Positions 35,780-44,357 of a stretch of DNA of 64,000 nt are shown piece after piece. A program made the translations under genes and the position numbers. The notes beneath the pieces were generated by a model. It was not told the DNA's origin, searched no databases, and worked only from the letters and a program-made list of their open reading frames with translations. The stretch is from the NCBI GenBank assembly GCA_009693255.1, contig SHXQ01000002.1:1-64000 (forward strand). The letters run 5' to 3'. Positions within the stretch are counted from its first letter, which is position 1. Every line of letters begins with the position of its first letter. The stretch comes from Methylotenera sp. (GTDB lineage Bacteria; Pseudomonadota; Gammaproteobacteria; Burkholderiales; Methylophilaceae).

Positions 35780-35936
35780 TGTGATTTTTTGGTAAAAAGT
35801 TACTTTCGGAGGATCCACTTATCGGAACTTCTTTCGTTGTTGATTTTTAATGCTTGACCTTATCAGTTTTCTATAACTGACCTAACGGCAGCCCGCAAGC
35901 CGATCAATAACACCGCTAAAAGCGGTGTTATTTTTT
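35780..35936 (+). ncRNA. Candidate small RNA of about 155 nt
   Basis: The stretch between a consensus-like promoter and a perfect intrinsic terminator has no plausible ORF; the longest ATG reading (at about 35850) has only seven codons and no ribosome-binding site. It contains a TCGGAGGATCC segment near 35806-35816 and U-rich stretches, suitable for base pairing or Hfq contact. It does not resemble 6S RNA, tmRNA, SRP RNA or RNase P RNA. The boundaries are inferred from the promoter and terminator. Confidence 0.45.
35906..35936 (+). terminator. Strong intrinsic terminator
   Basis: Perfect 12-base stem (AATAACACCGCT / AGCGGTGTTATT) with an AAA loop and a T tract (TTTTTT from 35931). It points rightward, away from the YceI gene, so it most likely ends the candidate small RNA. 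Confidence 0.85.
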
Positions 35937-35965
35937 AATCATCATCTCTGCGAAATAGTTAAAAT

Positions 35966-36604
35966 TTAAGCGTCCAACAACCCACTACGCATAGCAATAA
36001 GCGCTATTTCTGCCGAGTTGTTAGCATTGAGTTTTTGCTTGATGTTATAAAGATGCGTACCCACAGTGCGTGGACTTAAAAACAAAGTTTCAGCAATCTC
36101 ATTGGTTGTTTTGCCTTTTGCCAGCGCCATAAATACCTCAAACTCCCTCGGCGACAACACATCCACCGGATTTTGATCGCCAGAAAGTTGCTGTATGGCC
36201 ATTTGCTGGGCAATGCCCGCCTCTAAATATTTCTTACCGCTGGCGACAATCCTAATCGCCTTAATCATCTCTTCAGCCGCACTGCGCTTGGTTAAATAAC
36301 CCATAGCACCCGCATTTAACACCCTTTTGGGATGCACTGAATCCTCATGTGCCGAGAGCACTAAAATTTTAGCGGCGCCATCTTTGGCGAGTATGCGCTC
36401 AATCGCTTCTAGGCCGCCAATGCCAGGCATGGTGATATCCATCACCACGATATCAGGCTTATGATCCATGTAGCGCAAAATAGCTTGCTCACCACTCTCA
36501 GCTTCCGCCACCACTTTAATATCGGCGTCAGTCTCTAGTAACATTTTAAACCCCATGCGCACCACTGCATGGTCGTCGACTAGCATGACATTGATTAAAC
36601 TCAT
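35966..36604 (-). CDS. LuxR/NarL-family response regulator
   Basis: A 212-residue two-domain regulator. The receiver (residues 1-120) has the acidic pair D10-D11, phospho-acceptor D56 in VVMDITMPG and the conserved Lys in YLTKRSAAEE near 105. The C-terminal NarL-type helix-turn-helix (about 148-210) has LSPREFEVFMALAKGKTTNE and LSPRTVGTHLYNIKQKL. It lies 23 bases after the sensor kinase gene on the same strand and is its cognate partner. Confidence 0.94.
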   Translation of the reverse strand: MSLINVMLVDDHAVVRMGFKMLLETDADIKVVAEAESGEQAILRYMDHKPDIVVMDITMPGIGGLEAIERILAKDGAAKILVLSAHEDSVHPKRVLNAGAMGYLTKRSAAEEMIKAIRIVASGKKYLEAGIAQQMAIQQLSGDQNPVDVLSPREFEVFMALAKGKTTNEIAETLFLSPRTVGTHLYNIKQKLNANNSAEIALIAMRSGLLDA

Positions 36605-36627
36605 TGTATGGTATCCATTATGTAAAT

Positions 36628-37962
36628 TTATGTGTGTGTGAATTGCGGTATGTTGATATAGATAGCAGTACCGAGATTGAGTTCGGAAACTAAACTAAAG
36701 TGGCCATGAAAACCCTGCACACGCTCGCGCATCCCCAATAAACCAAAATGCTGGGTTTGGTCCACTACCGCCATATTCATGCCAACACCATTGTCTTTAA
36801 TGGTCAGCTGTAGCACATGGGCTTCCATAGCCAATTTAACCTCTATCGAACTCGCCTGCGCATGCTTCAATGCATTGTTGATGGCTTCTTGCACAATACG
36901 ATAAACATTGATATTAAGCATTTCGCCGAGCTGATCTAAATCACCCTCTAAGCTTAGATTAAAACGTATCTGCGGATTCAGATTTTGCCAATAATTGACC
37001 GCATCGCGCAATGTCTCAGCCAGTCCTAAATTATCCAATGCGCCAGGGCGTAGTTTGCGAATAATATTATGCATCCCATCATAAATCTCATTCGCCGCCG
37101 CAACTATGGTTTGGGCGTTATGCGCAATATCAGGTGATTTTCCCTTGGTTTTATTCACTATTGCCACCGCAAAAGTCTTAATCGCCGTCACATACTGCCC
37201 CAGTTCATCATGCAACTCTCGGGCTAAACTACGGCGCTCATCCTCTATATGCGTTTGAATGAGTTTGGTCAGTTGACGGTTTTCTTCTAACTGCCGCTCG
37301 GCAGCCAGCGACTCTGCCATATGGTTGAGACTATGCCCAATACGGTCAAATTCTGGTAATTTGAAGGCGGGTAATCGTGTACTTAAATCTCCTTTTTCCA
37401 TACGGTTAATCGAGGCTAAAATGCGGTTAATTGGCTTGAGAGAATGGCTGAGTAGCGCATACACCAGCACGTTCAGCAACACAAAGAAAACCAAACCAAC
37501 CAACATAAGCTGACTAAAGCCCGACCAAGCCTCTCGAATCGACCCCGCCGCGCTAGATGACACCACTAAGGTGCCATAGCGTATTCTCCGCTCCACGGTT
37601 TCCACGGGTGGCTGCACCAGTTTAACGAACCACAAGGGTGCATGTACGCCAGTTTTATAAGTAGATGCTGGCGAGGTATAAAGCATCACCCCTCGAATAT
37701 CATAAAGCACAATATGACTACTACGCACATAACCGAGCGACTGCAAAAAACTCTGTAACACTTTATCCGTTGGACCATATTCAGGATTGAGCGCAGAGCT
37801 AATAATGACGGTATCTAGTAACTGTACCGTTACCCGACTAGCGGCCTCGACACGCTCACGGATTGAAACTCGCGTGTCATTGACTGAAATCGTACCCACG
37901 ACCAATATAAAGGCCAATGACAACAGGGTAATTAATAAATTTAAGCGAAATTTTAAGCTCAT
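36628..37962 (-). CDS. MoxY-like sensor histidine kinase
   Basis: A 444-residue inner-membrane kinase: first helix at residues 8-26, a periplasmic LapD/MoxY-type sensor segment at about 28-145, second helix near 152-172, HAMP at 173-225, a HisKA_3 dimerisation domain with phospho-acceptor H251 in SLARELHDELGQY, and an HATPase domain with N box QEAINNALKHAQ near 365 and G boxes DNGVGMN and GLLGMRERV. The sensor type is known from MoxY of methanol-oxidising bacteria, but the ligand here is unknown. Operon with the response regulator downstream. Confidence 0.92.
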   Translation of the reverse strand: MSLKFRLNLLITLLSLAFILVVGTISVNDTRVSIRERVEAASRVTVQLLDTVIISSALNPEYGPTDKVLQSFLQSLGYVRSSHIVLYDIRGVMLYTSPASTYKTGVHAPLWFVKLVQPPVETVERRIRYGTLVVSSSAAGSIREAWSGFSQLMLVGLVFFVLLNVLVYALLSHSLKPINRILASINRMEKGDLSTRLPAFKLPEFDRIGHSLNHMAESLAAERQLEENRQLTKLIQTHIEDERRSLARELHDELGQYVTAIKTFAVAIVNKTKGKSPDIAHNAQTIVAAANEIYDGMHNIIRKLRPGALDNLGLAETLRDAVNYWQNLNPQIRFNLSLEGDLDQLGEMLNINVYRIVQEAINNALKHAQASSIEVKLAMEAHVLQLTIKDNGVGMNMAVVDQTQHFGLLGMRERVQGFHGHFSLVSELNLGTAIYINIPQFTHT

Positions 37963-38136
37963 GAACTTTGATGACTTTGTATTTAAGGTCTGTGTAATTA
38001 AGGTTTATGCATTCTAGTTTTGTAGAGTTAAGAGCCGCAGTTGTCATGACAAGTTAACATGTGTAGAGTTTAACAACTTTAATCAAATAGCCCTATAGTG
38101 ATGTTCATTATATAAACCGCTTGGGATCAACAAGAC

Positions 38137-38769
38137 ATGGAAACAGCCTTCATCCTTTATGCCGCTAAGGAAATTCAGCAGGCTATTTTAACCAATGAAA
38201 ACACCTTAGAATCTTTAGACCGTGCTATTGGCGATGGTGACCATTATATCAACATGAAGCGTGGTGCTAACGCCATTATTGGGATAGAAGCGGAATTAGC
38301 ACAGCTTAGTCCTGAGGCAGCGCTAAATAAAATTGGTCTGAAACTTCTCAGCACCATAGGCGGCGCCTCTGGGCCATTACTTGCCAGTTTTTTTATTAGC
38401 ATGGCCAAGCAGTTGCCCAACAACAACAATGATCATGCACATTTAAAATTTGTCCACGCTTTTGCCGCAGGCGTGCAAGCCATTATGCAGCGTGGCAAGG
38501 CTGATTTAGGCGAAAAAACCATGCTCGATGTACTCATTCCGGTATCCAATCAGTGGCTATTACTCGCCCAACAAAATCACGATGTTGCGTTTATCTGCAG
38601 TAGCTTGATCACCACCGCCGAACAAGGCATGTTAGCCACTAAAGACTTAATTGCCAGTAAAGGCCGCGCCGCAGGCTTGGGTGAAAGGGCAATTGGGCAT
38701 ATTGACCCTGGTGCTAAAAGTTGCCAATTGATGATCACCGCCGTGTGCAATTTAATATTAAAATCCTAA
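38137..38769 (+). CDS. dhaL: Dihydroxyacetone kinase subunit DhaL
   Basis: ADP-binding subunit of the dihydroxyacetone kinase, a helical barrel of 210 residues. The metal/nucleotide motif is IGDGDHYINMKRG at residues 31-43 (Y37 at a position that is usually glycine) and a second motif KLLSTIGGASGPLLASFF near 70; DLGEKTMLDVLIPV near 125 and GLGERAIGHIDPGAKS near 182 are further signatures. The dhaK gene follows 65 bases downstream. No PTS-type dhaM is seen, so the phosphate donor (PEP through DhaM elsewhere, or ATP) is open. Confidence 0.92.
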   Translation: METAFILYAAKEIQQAILTNENTLESLDRAIGDGDHYINMKRGANAIIGIEAELAQLSPEAALNKIGLKLLSTIGGASGPLLASFFISMAKQLPNNNNDHAHLKFVHAFAAGVQAIMQRGKADLGEKTMLDVLIPVSNQWLLLAQQNHDVAFICSSLITTAEQGMLATKDLIASKGRAAGLGERAIGHIDPGAKSCQLMITAVCNLILKS

Positions 38770-38834
38770 ACAACAGGCACTACTTTTAGTGACTCTCGCT
38801 TTAGTTAAAATAACAGCTTAACGAAAGAAAAATC

Positions 38835-39839
38835 ATGAAAAAATTTATCAATAAGGTTGATGATATTTTAGTTGAAAGCTTAAGCGGCTTTAGCACCGCG
38901 CATGCTGATTTAGTCAGCTTGCACTTAGACCCCGCCTATATTGAGCGTAAAAATAAAGCCTCTAATAAAGTTGTTATTATCTCTGGTGGTGGCTCTGGCC
39001 ATGAGCCACTGCATGCCGGCTATATCGGCTATGGCATGCTAGATGCGGCCTGCCCTGGCCATGTATTCACCTCCCCTACGCCCGATCAAATGCTAGCGGC
39101 AGCCGAGGCCACACATGCAAATCAAGGCGTATTATTTATTGTTAAAAACTACGCGGGTGATGTGATGAATTTTGAAATGGCTGCAGAAATGCTCGCCTTT
39201 GAAAATGCCACTGTTTACACCAGCGATGATTGCGCGGTCGTGAATAGCACCTACACCACAGGGCGCCGCGGCGTAGCGGGGACAGTCATTGTAGAAAAAT
39301 GTGTAGGTAGCTTGGCAGAAACTGGGGCAAATCTACACGCTTGCAAAGCGCTAGGCGACAAAGTGAATCAGCGCATTTCCAGCATGGGCGCTGCCTTAAC
39401 AAGCTGCACCGTGCCCGCTGCTGGCCGCCCTACTTTTGACATTAGTGACACTGAAATTGAAATGGGCGTAGGCATTCATGGTGAGCCAGGCCGTAGGCGC
39501 GAAGTCATGCGTGAAGCTGATGCTATTATTACTGACTGTGTTGATGCGATTTTGGCTGACTTTCAAGTTAAAAATTTAACCCTAGAGAAAAATAATGAAG
39601 CCTTGCTATTAATTAATGGCTTTGGCGCAACGCCCTTGATGGAGCTTTATTTAATTTACAACATTGCCGCTAAGCTATTCAAACAACATGGTATTAATAT
39701 TTCGCGCTCATTGGTCGGCAACTACACCACCGCACTTGATATGGCGGGCGCGTCTGTCACTTTATGCCTGCTTGATGATGAAATTAAACAACACTGGGAT
39801 AGCCCGGTCCATACCGCCGCTTTGCGTTGGGGGTGCTAA
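38835..39839 (+). CDS. dhaK: Dihydroxyacetone kinase subunit DhaK
   Basis: Substrate-binding subunit that holds dihydroxyacetone covalently on a histidine. The 334-residue protein has VIISGGGSGHEPLHAGYIG at 47-65, IVKNYAGDVMNFEMA at 102-116, and the substrate-binding H215 in GVGIHGEPGRR. The C-terminal LLINGFGATPLMELYL and VGNYTTALDMAGASVTL are complete. The order dhaL-dhaK is the reverse of the E. coli dhaKLM operon. In methylotrophs it could recycle dihydroxyacetone from one-carbon metabolism, which is inference. Confidence 0.94.
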   Translation: MKKFINKVDDILVESLSGFSTAHADLVSLHLDPAYIERKNKASNKVVIISGGGSGHEPLHAGYIGYGMLDAACPGHVFTSPTPDQMLAAAEATHANQGVLFIVKNYAGDVMNFEMAAEMLAFENATVYTSDDCAVVNSTYTTGRRGVAGTVIVEKCVGSLAETGANLHACKALGDKVNQRISSMGAALTSCTVPAAGRPTFDISDTEIEMGVGIHGEPGRRREVMREADAIITDCVDAILADFQVKNLTLEKNNEALLLINGFGATPLMELYLIYNIAAKLFKQHGINISRSLVGNYTTALDMAGASVTLCLLDDEIKQHWDSPVHTAALRWGC

Positions 39840-39843
39840 ATTA

Positions 39844-40665
39844 TTAGCTAACGAAGCGGCTTTGCAAGGCTTCTAAATTAAGTTCATGAAGAATTGCCTC
39901 TAGCCGCGTTTGTGCATTCTTACGTGCTTGGCCGGTATATTTAGCGACAATCAACTCATTCTTCATGGAGTGCTCCCAACCCACCAACTCGGTGACCGTC
40001 ACTTGGTAGCCTGCGGCTTCTAGCTGCAAACAACGTAAGACATTAGTGATTTGGCTACCGAATTCACGCGTATGAATGGGGTGTCGCCAAATCTCACTTA
40101 GTGGCGTTTTAGCAAAACTTTCATTTTTATGTTGCCGCAACACCTCGGCCACCTCAGCCTGACAGCATGGCACTAACACCATGTACTTTGCCTGCTTTTT
40201 TAAACCAAATTGAATAGCATCATCCGTGGCCGTATTACACGCATGCAACGCAGTGACGATATCTACTTTCTCAGGAAGGGTGTTCGATGTAATCGACTCT
40301 TCAACGGTTAAGTGTTGAAAATCCATACGCTCAAAATGTAAATCTGCCGCTAATTGCTTTGATTTCTCGACCAATTCAGCTCGCGTTTCAATGCCAATCA
40401 CTTGCCCTGCGGCGTGCTGCTTAAGCAACAAATCATACAAAATAAAGCCTAGGTATGACTTTCCTGCACCATGATCAACAATCACTGGGTTAGGATTTTG
40501 CAACAGCACTTCATTAAACAAGGGTTCAATAAAATTGACTAAATGATAAACCTGCTTCAATTTGCGCCGACTATCTTGATTAAGCTTGCCATCACGCGTC
40601 AGGATATGCAACGCCTTAAGCAGCTCGACGGATTGATTGGGGCGGATTTCAGTGATTTGTGTCAT
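39844..40665 (-). CDS. SAM-dependent methyltransferase-like protein
   Basis: A 273-residue protein of the Methyltransf_32 type. The SAM-binding start is VIVDHGAGKSYLGFILYDLL near residue 62, followed by VIGIETRAELVEKSKQ and VDIVTALHACNTATDDAI near 125-150 and YMVLVPCCQAEVAEVL near 160. Relatives are annotated as putative RNA methyltransferases or glutathione S-transferase C-domain-like proteins; no substrate is established. It converges on dhaK with a gap of 4 bases. Confidence 0.85.
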   Translation of the reverse strand: MTQITEIRPNQSVELLKALHILTRDGKLNQDSRRKLKQVYHLVNFIEPLFNEVLLQNPNPVIVDHGAGKSYLGFILYDLLLKQHAAGQVIGIETRAELVEKSKQLAADLHFERMDFQHLTVEESITSNTLPEKVDIVTALHACNTATDDAIQFGLKKQAKYMVLVPCCQAEVAEVLRQHKNESFAKTPLSEIWRHPIHTREFGSQITNVLRCLQLEAAGYQVTVTELVGWEHSMKNELIVAKYTGQARKNAQTRLEAILHELNLEALQSRFVS

Positions 40666-40826
40666 GGCGCTATTTTAAGGCAAAAACTCAATAAGGTTAT
40701 TGAATGCAGATAAAAACTTGATTTGTAGTGCTAAATGTTAAAATGTCTGATTAGAAACAAAGAATTTCGCTTCATCATCAACAAATGACGAGGCGAAAAA
40801 GTCAGAATTGATGAGGAAGTAAATAA

Positions 40827-41771
40827 ATGGCAATCCAATGGTATCCGGGTCACATGACCCAAGCACGCAAAAAGGCCGAAGAAACCATGGAGTTTATGGA
40901 CATTGTGATTGAGGTGCTTGATGCGCGCGTGCCAGAAGCCAGCCATAATCCCGTTATCAATGAAATGCGCTTATTTCGCCAGCGCCCCAACCTAAAAATA
41001 TTGAATAAATCCGACTTGGCTGACCCTAAAGCAACCGAGGCTTGGCTCAATTACTTTAACCGACAACCTAACACCAAAGCTGTAGCGCTTTCATGTAAAA
41101 AGCCCGGTGAAGCCAATAAAATCCCTAAACTATGTTTGGCGCTAACACCACACCGTGGCACGCATTTAAAGCCATTACGCATGTTAATCATGGGTATTCC
41201 TAACGTCGGTAAATCTACTTTAATGAACGCGCTATTAAACCGCCGTGTGGCTAAAGTAGGCGATGAACCAGCGGTCACTAAAAGCCAGCAACGCTTTGAT
41301 ATTTCTGAAACCATGAGCATTACTGACACTCCTGGCATGATGTGGCCGAAAATTCAGTATGAATCTGATGGCTACATGCTAGCGGCCAGTCATGCGATTG
41401 GTCGCAATGCCGTCATTGATGAAGATGTAGCGCTATTTTTAGCAGACAATTTACTCAAAAATTACCCTACCCTTATCAATGCACGCTATAAACTAGACAC
41501 CATGAAACATGCAGGTGGCTTTTTAGATGTGCTCAAAATGGATGGGGTGGATTTACTCGAAGCCATCGCCAGACGCCGCTCATACAAACGTCATGATGGC
41601 TTATACGACATGGAAAAAACGGCAGTCGCATTTTTAACTGATTACCGTAGCGGTGCGATTGGCAGAATTAGTTTGGAGACACCCTTAAGTCGTGCCGCGA
41701 TGATGCAGAAAACTTTACCGGTAGAAGCCAATACTAAGCCAGTGCTAGAGACTAAAGATAAACCTGACTAA
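40827..41771 (+). CDS. ylqF: Ribosome biogenesis GTPase YlqF/RbgA family
   Basis: Circularly permuted GTPase involved in late 50S assembly. The 314-residue protein starts IQWYPGHMTQARKKAEE, then has G4 LNKSDLADP near residue 52, G1 MGIPNVGKSTLMNALLNR near 120, G2/G3 with SITDTPGMMWPK near 165 and a C-terminal RNA-binding helix region. The G4-G1-G3 order is the permuted order expected. Its stop overlaps the convergent small gene by 4 bases. Confidence 0.94.
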   Translation: MAIQWYPGHMTQARKKAEETMEFMDIVIEVLDARVPEASHNPVINEMRLFRQRPNLKILNKSDLADPKATEAWLNYFNRQPNTKAVALSCKKPGEANKIPKLCLALTPHRGTHLKPLRMLIMGIPNVGKSTLMNALLNRRVAKVGDEPAVTKSQQRFDISETMSITDTPGMMWPKIQYESDGYMLAASHAIGRNAVIDEDVALFLADNLLKNYPTLINARYKLDTMKHAGGFLDVLKMDGVDLLEAIARRRSYKRHDGLYDMEKTAVAFLTDYRSGAIGRISLETPLSRAAMMQKTLPVEANTKPVLETKDKPD

Positions 41772-42028
41772 TGGTCTTTTTTAACCAACTGCTTGCTAAA
41801 TTCAAGCTCCAACTTGCTTACGCGCTTGGGGGTTTGCGGCCCATAAGCATTCACAAAAGCCACAAAGTCATCTAGCATCATCGCCTCACATAAACGTTCC
41901 GAATCGCCTGCACCAATTGGCAGCACCAAACAAAAAAAACCGCTGCTATTCATGGTCATTGAGTAATGTGGATTGTCGCTACGACGCTTAAGCCTATCGA
42001 TTGCCGCGCTTGCTTTGGTGGATCTCAT
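41768..42028 (-). CDS. Small hypothetical protein
   Basis: An 86-residue protein, basic at its N terminus (STKASAAIDRLKRRSDNPHY) and with a central segment SGFFCLVLPIGAG followed by LDDFVAFVNAYG. No membrane helix or known domain is evident, and I do not recognise the family. It ends inside the last codons of ylqF on the opposite strand and no operon partner is present. It may be a conserved betaproteobacterial unknown. Confidence 0.65.
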   Translation of the reverse strand: MRSTKASAAIDRLKRRSDNPHYSMTMNSSGFFCLVLPIGAGDSERLCEAMMLDDFVAFVNAYGPQTPKRVSKLELEFSKQLVKKDH

Positions 42029-42201
42029 GCAGTATTTATTCCTTGGGTTATCTTGCTTAGTACGATTGGATGCTAAATATTATGGCATGGTTTAGCAATT
42101 CTGGCTGAAGCTTAAGTTTAGATAGCTAGTTGGCGCCTTAAACGCTAAAATCTCAGGCTGAAGTTTTACCGCTGAAATTCAACCTCTCGACTAAGTCACG
42201 C

Positions 42202-44232
42202 ATGCTAAACAGCCTTAACTCGCCGCAGCGCGAGGCAGTCAAATATCTCGATGGCCCTTTGCTGGTATTGGCTGGGGCTGGTAGCGGCAAAACACGCGTG
42301 ATCACGCAAAAAATCAGCTATTTGATTGATGAAGCCGGTTACAATCCAAAAGAAATTGCCGCGATTACCTTTACCAATAAAGCCGCACGTGAGATGCAAG
42401 AGCGTGTCGCAAAACTCATGCAAGGCAAGAGCACCAAAGGTCTCACCATCGCCACCTTTCATTCGCTAGGCTTGCAAATGCTACGGGCTGAGGCATCACT
42501 ACTGGGTTACAAACCGCAATTTTCAATTTTAGATGCTTCCGATAGCTTTAAAATTGTGGCGGATATTTTAGCCACCACCGATAAGCAATTGTTACGTAAA
42601 ACACAGTGGCAAATTTCGGCTTGGAAAAATGCCTTTATTAATGCCGATCAAGCCAAAGCACAAGCCAATGAAGAACTGACCCATGCCGCCGCTAAGGTCT
42701 ATCAGCTATACCAACAAACGCTTAAAGCCTACCAAGCAGTAGATTTTGATGATTTAATAAAACTACCGGTAGAACTGTTTGAACAGCACGAAAGCGCCCT
42801 TAATAAATGGCAACGTAAATTACAATATTTGCTGATAGACGAATATCAAGACACCAACGCTTGCCAATACAAGCTCGTCAAAATGCTCACTGGCGTACGC
42901 GGCCAATTTACCGCAGTGGGTGATGATGACCAAGCAATATATGGCTGGCGGGGTGCTGATGTGGAAAACTTACGCCAACTCACCGATGACTTCAGTAAAC
43001 TTAAAGTGATTAAATTAGAGCAGAACTATCGCTCTACCGCACGTATTTTACGAGCGGCCAACCAAATCATTAGCAATAACCCTAAGCTGTTTGAAAAGAA
43101 ACTTTGGGGTGACTTAGGGACGGGCGATTTAATTCAAGTGTCCGCCGCCATGAGCGAAGAAGCCGAGGCTGAATCAGTCATCATGAAATTACAAGCGCAT
43201 AAATTTGAACATAGAACCAAGTTCCTCGATTACGCCATTTTGTATCGTGGCAACCATCAGGCCCGCATATTCGAGCAACAATTACGCAACCATAAAATCC
43301 CTTACACCGTCTCTGGCGGCCAATCATTTTTTGATAAGGGTGAGATTAAAGATCTAATCAGTTACTTACGCTTAATTGCCAATGAAGATGACGACCCTGC
43401 TTTCATCCGCGCCGCGACCACCCCTAAAAAAGGCATAGGCAACACCACGTTAGAGCGCTTGGGTGAGTTTGCCAGTGCGCACAAAATTTCATTATTTGCC
43501 GCCGCCTTTGAAGCAGATTTTCAAAGTGATGTGGGCAATAAACAATTAGATGATTTACTTAACTTTTGCCAATACATTAATAAATTACAAGCTAGGGCCG
43601 TGCGTGACCCCGCGGGTGAAGTGCTCAACGATTTACTCAGTACCATTCAGTATGAAGCCTTTCTGTACGACAGCGAAGAACCGCGTGCCGCCGAAAGCAA
43701 ATGGTCAAACGTGCTGGACTTTATTGGCTGGCTAACAAAAAAAGGTGAAGCGAGTACGGAATATGGCAATGAAACTGAAGCCAAAAACCTGCTAGAACTG
43801 ACACAAATGGTTTCGCTCATGAGTATGTTAGAAGGCGCAGATGCAGGTGAACCTGATGCAGTCAAGCTATCTACACTGCATGCGGCTAAAGGCTTGGAAT
43901 TTGGCCACGTATTTTTAATTGGCGTAGAAGAAGGCATTTTGCCGCATCGAGAAAGCATTGATGCCGGCGTGCTAGACCCGAGTAAGATTGAAGAAGAACG
44001 CCGCTTGATGTATGTGGGCATTACCCGTGCGCAAAAGTCACTTAATATTTCATGGTGCAAAAAACGCAAACGTGCCGGTGAACTACAAATGTGTGAACCT
44101 AGCCGCTTTATTGCAGAACTACCTAAAGACGACGTGCGCCATTTCGGCAACCCCTTTAACGACCCAGAAATTAGCAAAGACTTTGGCAAATCAAAAATGG
44201 CCAATATTAAAGCCATGTTGGCGAATAAGTGA
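42202..44232 (+). CDS. rep: ATP-dependent DNA helicase Rep
   Basis: Superfamily 1A 3'-to-5' helicase that removes obstacles ahead of replication forks. The 676-residue protein starts LNSPQREAVKYLDGPLLVLA with Q motif and Walker A AGAGSGKTRVI near residue 26, motif Ia ITFTNKAAREM, motif II LLIDEYQDTNACQYKL near 210, motif III GDDDQAIYGWRGA near 238, motif IV EQNYRST, motif V LSTLHAAKGLEFGHVFL near 550 and motif VI EERRLMYVGITRAQ near 597. Length and order fit Rep rather than UvrD or PcrA. Confidence 0.93.
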   Translation: MLNSLNSPQREAVKYLDGPLLVLAGAGSGKTRVITQKISYLIDEAGYNPKEIAAITFTNKAAREMQERVAKLMQGKSTKGLTIATFHSLGLQMLRAEASLLGYKPQFSILDASDSFKIVADILATTDKQLLRKTQWQISAWKNAFINADQAKAQANEELTHAAAKVYQLYQQTLKAYQAVDFDDLIKLPVELFEQHESALNKWQRKLQYLLIDEYQDTNACQYKLVKMLTGVRGQFTAVGDDDQAIYGWRGADVENLRQLTDDFSKLKVIKLEQNYRSTARILRAANQIISNNPKLFEKKLWGDLGTGDLIQVSAAMSEEAEAESVIMKLQAHKFEHRTKFLDYAILYRGNHQARIFEQQLRNHKIPYTVSGGQSFFDKGEIKDLISYLRLIANEDDDPAFIRAATTPKKGIGNTTLERLGEFASAHKISLFAAAFEADFQSDVGNKQLDDLLNFCQYINKLQARAVRDPAGEVLNDLLSTIQYEAFLYDSEEPRAAESKWSNVLDFIGWLTKKGEASTEYGNETEAKNLLELTQMVSLMSMLEGADAGEPDAVKLSTLHAAKGLEFGHVFLIGVEEGILPHRESIDAGVLDPSKIEEERRLMYVGITRAQKSLNISWCKKRKRAGELQMCEPSRFIAELPKDDVRHFGNPFNDPEISKDFGKSKMANIKAMLANK

Positions 44233-44357
44233 TTGAATTAGCAACTGAAGTCCATTGAATACGCCCAGCCTAAGTTATAATGCAACTTCTTAGCGCCTTG
44301 CAGTATTACTTTTACCACCGCGCATAAAACCCACCTGTAGAAATCAAATAAACCACT

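Noticed and set aside
43647-44216. 189-codon open frame opposite rep
   Set aside because: Serine-rich shadow of rep codon use; no ribosome-binding site or domain.
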